Both the position numbers and the translations under genes were made by a program. A stretch of DNA of 61,371 nt, from NCBI RefSeq assembly GCF_022832435.1, contig NZ_JALHLF010000007.1:1-61371 (forward strand). Reading direction: 5' to 3'. The stretch is from Novosphingobium organovorum. GTDB lineage: Bacteria; Pseudomonadota; Alphaproteobacteria; Sphingomonadales; Sphingomonadaceae. How positions within the stretch are numbered: the stretch's first letter is position 1; every line of letters starts with the position of its first letter. Shown here piece by piece: positions 40,754 through 48,635 of the stretch. A model generated the notes under the pieces. The model searched no databases, had not been told where the DNA came from, and saw only the letters and a list, made by a program, of their open reading frames with translations.

Positions 40754-40757
40754 GCGC

Positions 40758-41615
40758 TCAGTCCCGGAAGACGACGGTGCGCGCGCCGTTCAGGAATACG
40801 CGGTCGTCGAGATGGAGGCGCACCGCTTCGGCGAGCACGCGGCGTTCGACGTCGCGGCCCTTGCGGACCAGTTCCTCGGGCATGTCGGCGTGGGTCACGC
40901 GTTCGACGTCCTGGTGGATGATCGGCCCTTCGTCGAGGTCGGCGGTGACGTAGTGCGCGGTGGCGCCGATCATCTTGACCCCGCGGTCGAACGCCTGGTG
41001 ATAGGGCTTGGCGCCCTTGAATCCGGGCAGGAACGAGTGGTGGATGTTGATGCAGCGGCCCGAAAGGAACGCGGCCAGATCGTCCGAGAGAATCTGCATG
41101 TAACGCGCCAGCACGATCAATTCGGCCCGGGTCTCGTTGACCACCGTCTTGATCTGCGCTTCCTGCTGCGCCTTGGTGTCCTTGGTGATCGGCAGGTGGT
41201 GGTAGGGCAAGCCGTTGATGAGCGAGGTGTGGAGCAGCTCCTTGGGATGGTTGGAGACGATGCCGACCACCTCCATGCCCAGCTCGCCGATGCGGTTGCG
41301 GTAGAGCAGGTCGCCCAGGCAGTGGTCCCACTTGGAGACCATCAGGAGCACCTTCTTGGGAACCGCCTTGTCGCGCAGGCTCCATTCCATGGTGGGCTCG
41401 GCCACCGTCTCGGCAAAGCTCCGGGTGAGGCGTTCGAGCCCCTGTCCCTTGCCGGGGGTGAAGGCGATGCGCAGGAAGAAGCGGCCCGAGAGCCGGTCGT
41501 GGAACTGCTGCGCGTCGACGATGTTGCAGCCGCGATCGGCCAGGAAGACCGAGACGCGGGCAACGATGCCGGCCTTGTCCTCGCACTGCAGGCGCAACGA
41601 ATAAGTCGTGCTCAC
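40758..41615 (-). CDS. purU: formyltetrahydrofolate deformylase
   Basis: 285 residues from GTG 41615. An N-terminal ACT domain (CEDKAGIVARVSVFLADRG) is followed by a formyltransferase-type hydrolase domain with IVSNHPK, the catalytic HHSFLPGF and GVKMIGATAHYVT segments. It hydrolyses 10-formyl-THF to formate and THF, which regenerates free THF as the methyl acceptor. Divergent from nothing; it is second in the operon, 75 bp after metF. PurU otherwise balances formyl-THF pools, so the context is what gives the catabolic role. Confidence 0.95.
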   Translation of the reverse strand: MSTTYSLRLQCEDKAGIVARVSVFLADRGCNIVDAQQFHDRLSGRFFLRIAFTPGKGQGLERLTRSFAETVAEPTMEWSLRDKAVPKKVLLMVSKWDHCLGDLLYRNRIGELGMEVVGIVSNHPKELLHTSLINGLPYHHLPITKDTKAQQEAQIKTVVNETRAELIVLARYMQILSDDLAAFLSGRCINIHHSFLPGFKGAKPYHQAFDRGVKMIGATAHYVTADLDEGPIIHQDVERVTHADMPEELVRKGRDVERRVLAEAVRLHLDDRVFLNGARTVVFRD

Positions 41616-41690
41616 GGGGGCGGTGTCCTCTCTCTATCGTGTTTTAGGGCGTTGCGGTCGGCTGCCGCGCGTTGGGCCGGAAGGGGGGCG

Positions 41691-42560
41691 TCAGCGCGTT
41701 GCCGCGTAGTCGTTGATCCAGCCGACGGTCTTGGCGAGCCCCCCGAAGGGGTAGAAGTGCAGGCGCACCGCGCCGTGTTCCTCGCCAAGCCCGCGTTCGA
41801 GCGCGTCGACCAGCTTGTCGGGACCGGCCGAACCGATCAGCTTGGTGATCGAGATGCCGTACTTGGTCATCACCGAGGCCGAAGCGCCCACGCCGCAGCG
41901 CGCGGCAAAGCGCATCAGCGTCTTGATCCCGGCGGGACCGGGAACCCCCAGCCGCACCGGCGCGTCGAGCCCGCGGCGGCGCAGCTGCGCCAGCCAGTCG
42001 AGCACCGCACCGGCATCGAAGGCGAACTGGGTGACGATGAGCGGGGCCATGCCGCGCGCGGTGATCGCGTCGCACTTGGCATCGAGCACCGCCCAGCACT
42101 GGTCCGGGCTCATGTTGGGGTGGCCTTCGGGGTGGCCGCCAATGCCGATCGCGGTGATCCCGGCGGCCTCGAAGGCGCCGGTCGCGATGAGCGCGGAACT
42201 GTCGGCGAAGGGGCCTTCGGGTTCGGGCGGATCGCCCGCGATGACGAAGCAGCGCTTGACCCCGGCTTGCTGGGTGACCGCGGCAAGGTAGTCGCGAAAT
42301 TCGCTTTCGCTGGCGATGCGCCGGGCGGAGAAGTGGGGCATCGGCTCGAATCCCAGGTCGCGCACCGCGCGGGCGGCGGCCACGCGCGCTTCGAAGGCTT
42401 CGCCGGGCAGGAAGGTGACGGCGACGGGGGTTTCGGGAAGAATCGCCGGCGCCGCCTCGCGCAGCGCGTCGATGTCCTTGGCGGTCATCTCGAGCGAATA
42501 GCCTTCGACCATGTTGATGGCCGGGCGAGCCCAGTTTGGATGAATGATCGGAGTGCTCAC
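41691..42560 (-). CDS. metF: methylenetetrahydrofolate reductase-family protein
   Basis: 289 residues from GTG 42560. A TIM-barrel FAD protein of the MetF family: TFLPGEAF near the N-terminus, GDPPEPEGPFADS, GIGGHPEGHPN and VTQFAFDAGAVLDWL match the conserved MetF order. In this setting it should run in the oxidative direction, from methyl-THF (product of LigM/DesA) to methylene-THF, as proposed for the ligM-linked metF of Sphingobium SYK-6. It is the first gene of the operon ending in ligB, divergent from the hydrolase-ligM unit. Confidence 0.9.
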   Translation of the reverse strand: MSTPIIHPNWARPAINMVEGYSLEMTAKDIDALREAAPAILPETPVAVTFLPGEAFEARVAAARAVRDLGFEPMPHFSARRIASESEFRDYLAAVTQQAGVKRCFVIAGDPPEPEGPFADSSALIATGAFEAAGITAIGIGGHPEGHPNMSPDQCWAVLDAKCDAITARGMAPLIVTQFAFDAGAVLDWLAQLRRRGLDAPVRLGVPGPAGIKTLMRFAARCGVGASASVMTKYGISITKLIGSAGPDKLVDALERGLGEEHGAVRLHFYPFGGLAKTVGWINDYAATR

Positions 42561-42627
42561 CGATTCTCTCTCCCCATGTAACGACGTGATGCCTTGTCTT
42601 GCTTTTCCTCTAGCGCAGAGGAAAAGG

Positions 42628-42657
42628 TTCGTATAGATGAAATTTCATGAATACGAA
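42628..42657. promoter_or_regulatory. 30-bp palindrome between metF and the hydrolase/ligM unit (IclR-type operator candidate)
   Basis: TTCGTAT-AG-ATGAAATTTCAT-GA-ATACGAA is a perfect palindrome apart from two central-flank bases per arm. It lies 67 bp from the metF start and 16 bp from the divergent start at 42674, so it can control both. A related sequence occurs at 48567-48591 upstream of the operon encoding an IclR protein. Confidence 0.65.
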
Positions 42658-42673
42658 AAATAGGGATGAGGCC

Positions 42674-43405
42674 ATGCCGGAATCGCTCGTAATTCTGCCA
42701 GGGTTGCTGTGCGACTCAGCGATGTTCGGCGCGCAGCTCGATGCCTTCGAAAACGCGCAGGTGATCGATGGCTTCTACGGCGGGGCCGACCGGCTCGAGG
42801 CGATGGCCGACTACGCGCTCGAGCGGATGCCCGCGCGGGTTTCCCTGATGGGCCATTCAATGGGCGCGCGCGTCGCGCTCGAAGTGTGCCGCAAGGCGCC
42901 CGAGCGCGTGGCGCGTCTGGCGCTTGCGGATACCGGTATCCATCCCGTGCGCGCGGGCGAGGCGGACAAGCGCTACGCCCTGCGTGATCTGGGGCGCACG
43001 CAGGGCTTTGCCGCGCTCGTCGATGCCTGGCTGCCGCCAATGATCGGTCCGGCGCGGCGCCACGAAGACGACCTTTACGAGGCGCTGCAGGCGATGTGTC
43101 TGCGCGCCGGGCAAGCCGTCTACGAGGCGCAGATCGAGGCCTTGCTGAACCGCCCCGAGGTCGAGGACCTGCTTGGCCGCCTGTGCTGCCCGGTGGCGCT
43201 GATCGTGGGTGAGGCCGATGCCTGGTCACCGCCGTCGCAGCACGCCGAAATAGCCCAGTTCATCGCCCCGCACTGGGCCGATACCTGCCCGCTGAGCACC
43301 ATCGCGGGCGCCGGGCACATGGCGCCCGCCGAAGCGCCCGAGGCGTTCAACACGGCGCTGCGCCGCTGGCTGGCGATGCCCGCCTGCACTTGCGCGACCA
43401 CCTGA
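42674..43405 (+). CDS. alpha/beta hydrolase
   Basis: 243 residues from ATG 42674 (GGGATGAGG just upstream; an ATG at 42647 would add nine residues). It has the alpha/beta-hydrolase fold with nucleophile S62 in GHSMGA, the acid Asp in GEADAWSP and His in GAGHMAPAEAPEAF. LPGLLCD at the N-terminus is the oxyanion-hole region. The substrate is unknown. Its place upstream of the O-demethylase suggests cleavage of an aromatic ester that releases a methoxylated acid. It is likely co-transcribed with the demethylase. Confidence 0.85.
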   Translation: MPESLVILPGLLCDSAMFGAQLDAFENAQVIDGFYGGADRLEAMADYALERMPARVSLMGHSMGARVALEVCRKAPERVARLALADTGIHPVRAGEADKRYALRDLGRTQGFAALVDAWLPPMIGPARRHEDDLYEALQAMCLRAGQAVYEAQIEALLNRPEVEDLLGRLCCPVALIVGEADAWSPPSQHAEIAQFIAPHWADTCPLSTIAGAGHMAPAEAPEAFNTALRRWLAMPACTCATT

Positions 43406-43453
43406 TCCCAAACGTCACCAACCATAACAACCAACCTGAAAGGCGAAGCCCAG

Positions 43454-44863
43454 ATGACCGGACAAACCCTCCAGCAGCTGCTCGACGAAAAGGGAGACAT
43501 CGTCGAATTCCTGCGCAACCAGCAGACCGGCCCCAACGTCTATCCGGGCGTTCCGGGCGAATATTCCAACTGGCGTGACGAACAGCGCGCCTGGGCGGAA
43601 ACCGCCATCCTGTTCAACCAGAGCTTCCACATGGTGGACCTGCTGGTGACCGGGCCGGGCGCGTTCGACATGCTGTCCTATCTTGCGCCCAACAGCTTCA
43701 AGGGCTTCAAGCCCAACCGCGCCAAGCAGTTCGCGCCGGTCACGCCCGAAGGCTACGTCATCGGGGACGTGATCCTGTTCTACCTCGAGGAAGAGAAGTT
43801 CGAGCTGGTCGGCCGCGCGCCGACCATCGAATGGGTCGAATACTGGGCCTCGACCGGCAAGTGGGACGTTACCGTCGAGCGTGACGAGCGCACCGCCGCG
43901 CGCCCGCTCGATCAGCAGGGCACGCGCCGCAACTACCGCTTCCAGCTCCAGGGCCCCAACGCCATGAAGACGCTGGAACGGGCGATGGGCATCACGCCGC
44001 CTGACTTGAAGTTCTTCCACATGGCGCCGATCACCATCGCGGGGGTCGAAGTGCGCGCGCTGCGCCACGGCATGGCCGGGCAGCCGGGCTACGAACTGTT
44101 CGGTCCGTGGAAGGACTACGACACCGTGCGCAACGCGCTGCTCGAAGCGGGCAAGGACTTTGGCCTCAAGCCCTCGGGCGGGCGCACTTATTCGTCCAAC
44201 ACGCTGGAATCGGGCTGGATTCCCTCGCCTCTGCCGGCTCTTTACACCGGCGAAGGGTCCAAGGGGTTTCGCGAATGGGCAGGGGCGAAGTGCTACGAGG
44301 GGATGACCTCGATCGGCGGCTCGTTCGTGTCGGACAACATCGAGGATTACTACCTCACGCCGTGGGACCTGGGCTACGGCATCATGGTCAAGTTCGACCA
44401 CGATTTCGTCGGCCGCGCGGCGCTCGAGGCGATGGACAAGGCGCCCAAGCGCCGCAAGGTGACCCTCGCGCTCGACAACGAGGACGTCATGCGCGTGCAG
44501 TCCTCGATGCTGACCAAGGGCGCGCCGCGCGCCAAGTACATGGATTACCCGAGCGCGGTCTACGCCATGCACCCCTACGACATGGTGCTCGACAAGAGCG
44601 GCAAGATGGCCGGGCTGTCGACCTGGATTGGCTACACCCAGAACGAGGGCCGTTTCCTTGCGCTCGCCATGGTCGATGAAAGCATCGCCGAGCCGGGCAC
44701 CGAGGTGACGCTGGTCTGGGGCGAGCCCGATGGCGGGACCTCCAAGCCCACCGTCGAACCCCACGTCCAGACCGAGATCAAGGCGGTGGTCGCGCCGGTG
44801 CCCTATTCGGAAGTCGCGCGCGACAACTACGCCGAAGGCTGGCGCTCGAAGGCCATGGCCTGA
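43454..44863 (+). CDS. tetrahydrofolate-dependent aryl O-demethylase (LigM/DesA family)
   Basis: 469 residues, a GcvT/aminomethyltransferase-fold protein. Segments typical of LigM and DesA are VYPGVPGEYSNWRDEQRAW, HMVDLLVTG, ALRHGMAGQPGYE, SNTLESGWIPSPLPALYTG and GGSFVSDNIEDYY. LigM demethylates vanillate and 3-O-methylgallate, and DesA demethylates syringate, passing the methyl to THF. Several N-terminal phrases look closer to DesA, but no alignment could be run, so vanillate, syringate or both remain open. Flanking metF, purU, folD and ligAB strongly support the function. No VanAB oxygenase is present. Confidence 0.9.
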   Translation: MTGQTLQQLLDEKGDIVEFLRNQQTGPNVYPGVPGEYSNWRDEQRAWAETAILFNQSFHMVDLLVTGPGAFDMLSYLAPNSFKGFKPNRAKQFAPVTPEGYVIGDVILFYLEEEKFELVGRAPTIEWVEYWASTGKWDVTVERDERTAARPLDQQGTRRNYRFQLQGPNAMKTLERAMGITPPDLKFFHMAPITIAGVEVRALRHGMAGQPGYELFGPWKDYDTVRNALLEAGKDFGLKPSGGRTYSSNTLESGWIPSPLPALYTGEGSKGFREWAGAKCYEGMTSIGGSFVSDNIEDYYLTPWDLGYGIMVKFDHDFVGRAALEAMDKAPKRRKVTLALDNEDVMRVQSSMLTKGAPRAKYMDYPSAVYAMHPYDMVLDKSGKMAGLSTWIGYTQNEGRFLALAMVDESIAEPGTEVTLVWGEPDGGTSKPTVEPHVQTEIKAVVAPVPYSEVARDNYAEGWRSKAMA

Positions 44864-44889
44864 ACGCTCCCGTCCGCGGGGCCAAGGAA

Positions 44890-44917
44890 GGGGCTGCCGG
44901 GTAACCGGCGGCCCCTT
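44890..44917 (+). terminator. probable terminator after the O-demethylase
   Basis: GGGGCTGCCGG (44890-44900) and CCGGCGGCCCC (44904-44914) pair with one mismatch, followed by TTTCG. The T-run is short. Confidence 0.65.
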
Positions 44918-44990
44918 TCGTTCGCAAAGGGAAGGGCGCGGCTGCACTTTTTCATGGGCAGCGCGCGCGCGTGTCCCTATGGGGCCGGGC

Positions 44991-46181
44991 ATGACGCGAC
45001 GCTGGCCCCCGATCTTGTTCCTCTGGCTGGTGGGTATTCTGGCCGCCGCCCAGCTGGCGAAATTCTCGACGATGGCGCCGCTGCTGCGCGCGCGCTTCGA
45101 TCTGTCCCTGCCCGCGACCGGCCTGCTCATCTCGCTGATGGAAGTGGGGGGCGGGGTGCTGGGCTTCGGCGCCGGGCTGGCGTTGAGCTGGATCAGCCGG
45201 CGCCAGTCGCTCGTCGCAGGGCTCGCGCTTCTCGCGCTGACCGGCGTGGTCGAAGCCGAGGCGACGAGCGCGACCACGCTGTTCGCCGCGCGCGCGGCCG
45301 AAGGGATCGGCTACCTTCTCGTGGTCATCGCCGCGCCCACCGCGATCGCCGCGCTGGCGGACGATGTGATCCGCCCGCGCGCGCTGGCCTTGTGGAGCAG
45401 CTTCGTGCCGATGGGCATCGCGATCGGCGCGGTGCTGACCGGCTACGGGGTCGATCTCGTCCAGCCGCGCGGGGTGATGCTGGGCTGGTCGATCGTGCTG
45501 GCGCTGGCCATCGTTCCCGTGCTGCGCCTGCCGCTGGGGCACAGCGAGGCGTGCCGGATCATGCTTCCCGCGCCCGCCGCCTGGGTCTCGACTCTGGCCT
45601 TCGGGGTCTACACGCTGTTTCTGTGTTCGCTCACGATGCTGCTGCCTACGTTCCTGATCGACGAACGCGGGGCAAGCGTGGGCGAGGCCGGACTGGTCGC
45701 CTCGCTCGCCTCGCTTTCGGCGCTGCCCGCCTCGGGGATCGCCATGGCGCTGATCCGCAAGGGGCCGATGTCGCTGACCCGGCTGTTCGCGATCTGCGGG
45801 CCGTCGCTGGTCTTGACCGCGGGGCTGGCGCCGCTGGTGTTCGCCGGGCCCTCCGGGCTGGTGGCGACGAGTGTCGTGGTCGTTCTGGCGGTGCTGCTGA
45901 GCGGGCTCGTCTCGCCGCTGGTGTTTGCCCGGCTGCCCTTGCTCGCGGGCGCGCGCAGCCCGCACGACCCGCGCATCGCGGCGGCGAACGGGCTGATTAC
46001 CCAGTTCGGCGCGGGCGGTGCGCTGGTCGGCCCGCCGCTGGCCGGGCTGGTGGTGCGCCACTGGGGCTGGGGGGCGCTGGGGCTGACCATCGCCGCGCTG
46101 GCGCTGGTCATGCTGGTGCTGATCGCGCTCGCCGAGGCGCTCGGTACGCGCCCCCGTCCGCGCCCCAGTTCGCGCTGCTGA
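44991..46181 (+). CDS. MFS transporter (CynX/NimT-like)
   Basis: 396 residues from ATG 44991 (longer readings run back into the terminator). Twelve hydrophobic segments are present. The N-terminal half (PPILFLWLVGILAAAQLAKF, APLLRARFDLSLPATGLLISL) resembles the CynX/NimT group of MFS carriers. It lies between the O-demethylase and the IclR-type regulator, so uptake of a methoxylated aromatic acid is plausible. The substrate is not determinable from sequence. It is convergent with the IclR gene, 17 bp apart. Confidence 0.82.
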   Translation: MTRRWPPILFLWLVGILAAAQLAKFSTMAPLLRARFDLSLPATGLLISLMEVGGGVLGFGAGLALSWISRRQSLVAGLALLALTGVVEAEATSATTLFAARAAEGIGYLLVVIAAPTAIAALADDVIRPRALALWSSFVPMGIAIGAVLTGYGVDLVQPRGVMLGWSIVLALAIVPVLRLPLGHSEACRIMLPAPAAWVSTLAFGVYTLFLCSLTMLLPTFLIDERGASVGEAGLVASLASLSALPASGIAMALIRKGPMSLTRLFAICGPSLVLTAGLAPLVFAGPSGLVATSVVVVLAVLLSGLVSPLVFARLPLLAGARSPHDPRIAAANGLITQFGAGGALVGPPLAGLVVRHWGWGALGLTIAALALVMLVLIALAEALGTRPRPRPSSRC

Positions 46182-46198
46182 GCGCCGTCCAGCCGAGC

Positions 46199-46954
46199 CT
46201 AGCGTTCGAAACTGGCGGTGATCGTCTTGAGCGTTTCGCCCGCGCTCGCCTCGACCTCGGCATCGCAGCGCACCACCGGGATCGCCACCGCGAGCGAGCC
46301 GACGACATTCTCGCCCTGGCGCAGCACGCGCGCGATGCCGCAGATGCCTGGCGTGTATTCGTTGCGCGTGGTGGCAAAACCGCGCTCGCGTGTTTGCGCC
46401 AGTTCCTCGCGCAGGCGCGGTTCGTCGACGATGGTATTGGCCGAGAAATGCGCGCGCGTGGTCTGCGCGAAGTAATCGTCCAGCTCGCTTGCGGGCAGCG
46501 CGGCGAGCAGCGCCTTGCCGCCCGCGAGGCAGTGCATCGGGGTCATCGAGCCGACCGCGATCGAATAGCGCAAGGTGTGCTCGGCGACTTCGGTGATGAC
46601 CGCTTCGATCTGCCATTCGCGCCGCACGAAGAACGAGGAGGTCTCGTTGAGCCGCAGGCGCAACGAACGCACCAGCGGGCGCACCCGCTCGACCATGGGC
46701 AGGCCCTGCGGGGTGAGCCGCAGCCGGTCGAGCCCGTTGCCCGGCTGGTAGAGCCTTCCGGCGCGTGTGAGATAGTCGCGCTCGACCAGCGTTGCGAGCA
46801 GGTACGACAGACTGCTCACCGGGATCGAGAGCGCCTGCGCGATTTCCTGCGCCACCACGCCGGTGGGATGCGCCACGACGTATTCGATGATGTCGAGCGT
46901 GCGCATCGCCGATTTGACCGCACCGCTCGATCCGCCAACCGCTGTTGTAGCCAC
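46199..46954 (-). CDS. IclR-family transcriptional regulator
   Basis: 251 residues from GTG 46954, chosen because it lies just after the upstream stop (ORF reads back to 47008). The N-terminal winged helix (SAMRTLDIIEYVV, GVVAQEIAQALSIPVSSLSYLLATLVERDYL) is followed by an IclR effector domain (MTPMHCLAGGKALLAAL, NEYTPGICGIARVL). IclR proteins commonly control aromatic catabolism in response to pathway acids. It is third in the operon with the MetE-core and NTF2 genes, and its probable operators are 42628-42657 and 48567-48591. Confidence 0.9.
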   Translation of the reverse strand: MATTAVGGSSGAVKSAMRTLDIIEYVVAHPTGVVAQEIAQALSIPVSSLSYLLATLVERDYLTRAGRLYQPGNGLDRLRLTPQGLPMVERVRPLVRSLRLRLNETSSFFVRREWQIEAVITEVAEHTLRYSIAVGSMTPMHCLAGGKALLAALPASELDDYFAQTTRAHFSANTIVDEPRLREELAQTRERGFATTRNEYTPGICGIARVLRQGENVVGSLAVAIPVVRCDAEVEASAGETLKTITASFER

Positions 46955-46968
46955 CCTGTTCGCCCCCT

Positions 46969-47370
46969 TCAGAACGTCATCGTCCCGCGCCTTTCGGCAA
47001 ACCGCCATCCTTCGCCCGTGCGCACGAAGCGGTCAAGGAAGGAGCCGACCCTGGGCGCGGCGTCGCCGGTGAACAGCAGCATGGCGCTTTCACCCAGCGC
47101 GGTGTCGGCATCGAGGACGGTGATTTCGACGTTGGAGCAGACGTGGCGGGTGGTGCGCGCCGGACGCGCAGCGAAGGCGGCGAGGATCGCTTCGCGCCCC
47201 ACGATCCAGTCGTCGGGCGCGGAAGGGCGCGCCATGCGGCCATCGGGGGCGTAGAGCGCGGCCACCGCTTCCCAGTCGGCCGCATCGTTGCGGTTGGCGT
47301 AGCGCGCGACGAGGCGGGCGCAGTCGTGTTCGATCGCGCGCACGGCTTCGGCACAGAGCGGCTGGCTCAT
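46969..47370 (-). CDS. NTF2-fold (SnoaL-like) protein
   Basis: 133 residues from ATG 47370, overlapping the stop of the previous gene. It has a single cone-shaped NTF2-like domain: CARLVARYANRNDAADWEAVAALYAPDGRMARP, DDWIVGREAILAAF, and a C-terminal sheet DRFVRTGEGWRFAERRG. Members are enzymes (isomerases, dehydratases, hydrolases) or binding domains, and no catalytic residue set can be fixed. Translational coupling to the MetE-core gene suggests a linked role. Confidence 0.8.
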   Translation of the reverse strand: MSQPLCAEAVRAIEHDCARLVARYANRNDAADWEAVAALYAPDGRMARPSAPDDWIVGREAILAAFAARPARTTRHVCSNVEITVLDADTALGESAMLLFTGDAAPRVGSFLDRFVRTGEGWRFAERRGTMTF

Positions 47371-48509
47371 GCCGCCACCCCGGCACGGGCCTCGGCGATG
47401 TCGGCGCCTTCGCGCAGCGCGCGCAGCTTCTTCCAGGTCACGTCGGGATCGATCTTGCCATAGCCCGCAAAGGTGCCGAAGCCGCAGTCGGTGCTGGCGA
47501 TCACGCGTTCGGCGCCGACGATGGCGATGTAGCGTTCGAGCCGCTGCGCGATCAGCTCGGGATGCTCGACATAGTTCGAGCAGGTGTCGATGAGGCCGGG
47601 GGCAAGCACTTTGTGATCGGGCAATTTCGCATCGCGCCACACCGTCCATTCGTGTTCGTGGCGCGGGTTGGCGGCTTCGAACAGGACCGTGGCCGGGCGC
47701 GCGGCGATGACCGTGTCGATGATCTTGGCCAGGTCGATGTCGCAGTCGTGAGGCCCCTCGTAATTGCCCCAGCACACGTGCATGCGCAGCCGTTCGGGGG
47801 CGATACCGGCGGTGGCGGCGTTGAGCGCCTCGACATTGGCGGCGGCGGTCTTGAGGAAGCTGGCCTCGTCCTGGTCCTGATAGCCCGTGTGGCGCGACAT
47901 CGCGAGGTCGGGGCAATCGAGCTGGAGGTCGAAACCCGCGGCCACGATCGCCTCGTATTCGGGGCGCATCGCGTCGACCAGATCCGCAAGGTAGGCGTCG
48001 TGGCTGGGGTAGTGGCGGTTGACCTGGAAGGCGGTGATGAGGCCGGGCGAGGCCGCGTTGAGGAAGCCGCGCACGCCGGGTTGCCCGTGCCGTTCCAGCG
48101 CGTGGGTGAAGCGCCGGATGTCCTCGTGCACCGGGTCGAGGGTCTTGAGCCGGACCGGGCCGATGCACGAGGCGCGGGTGAACTCCTGGCTGCCCATGAT
48201 CGCGGAAAGTTTTTTGGACAGCGCGGGATGCGCGGCGAGATCGGCGGCGGGCTTGCGGTCGATATGGCCGCCAAAGCCCGTCAGGCGCTCGATCATGTAG
48301 GTCGAATAGCCGACCTTGCCCAGTTCGCCGTCGCTGACGCGGGTGACACCGCAGGCGATCTGCTTTTGCACGCCGTCGTCGACCGCCGCCTGCACAACAC
48401 GGTCGAATTCGGCGGCGTCGTAGGGCTCGCCCTTGTCGCGTGCGAGCAGCAGCGGGGTCAGCGCGTCGCCGCGCGGCAGGCTGCCGACATGGGTGGTGGC
48501 GATGGTCAT
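47367..48509 (-). CDS. cobalamin-independent methionine synthase core-domain protein (MetE C-terminal-like)
   Basis: 380 residues, about half of a full MetE, and equal to its C-terminal catalytic barrel. The zinc-site pattern is conserved: HxC in RMHVCWGNYEG, Glu in VLFEAANPRHEHEW and Cys in ASTDCGFGTFAG. The N-terminus TTHVGSLPRGDAL is typical of MetE-related methyltransferases. It probably transfers methyl from a folate (or related donor) to a thiol such as homocysteine. Neighbourhood next to the LigM/metF genes suggests that it uses methyl-THF from demethylation. It is divergent from the alcohol dehydrogenase gene. Confidence 0.85.
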   Translation of the reverse strand: MTIATTHVGSLPRGDALTPLLLARDKGEPYDAAEFDRVVQAAVDDGVQKQIACGVTRVSDGELGKVGYSTYMIERLTGFGGHIDRKPAADLAAHPALSKKLSAIMGSQEFTRASCIGPVRLKTLDPVHEDIRRFTHALERHGQPGVRGFLNAASPGLITAFQVNRHYPSHDAYLADLVDAMRPEYEAIVAAGFDLQLDCPDLAMSRHTGYQDQDEASFLKTAAANVEALNAATAGIAPERLRMHVCWGNYEGPHDCDIDLAKIIDTVIAARPATVLFEAANPRHEHEWTVWRDAKLPDHKVLAPGLIDTCSNYVEHPELIAQRLERYIAIVGAERVIASTDCGFGTFAGYGKIDPDVTWKKLRALREGADIAEARAGVAA

Positions 48510-48566
48510 CGGGCAATCTCCTCAGCTTCGCGCTCGTCCTGCCATTTTTTCACAAATGTGTATAGC

Positions 48567-48591
48567 TTCGCATCTATGAAATGTTCTATGC
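48567..48591. promoter_or_regulatory. second IclR-type operator candidate
   Basis: TTCGCATCTATGAAATGTTC... shares the left half (TTCGYATNNATGAAAT) with the palindrome at 42628-42657, and the right half is degenerate. It lies in the 126-bp divergent region between the MetE-core/NTF2/iclR operon and the alcohol dehydrogenase. Confidence 0.5.
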
Positions 48592-48635
48592 CCGGTGAGC
48601 AGGGGGACCACACCCGTGAGAGGACTGGAAAAAGC

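Noticed and set aside
43454..44863. Simple annotation as glycine cleavage T protein
   Set aside because: Length (469 aa), the LigM/DesA-specific segments and the absence of gcvH or gcvP nearby argue for an aryl O-demethylase.
47562..48635. Long N-terminal extension of the alcohol dehydrogenase
   Set aside because: It is antisense to the MetE-core gene; the dehydrogenase domain starts at 48636.
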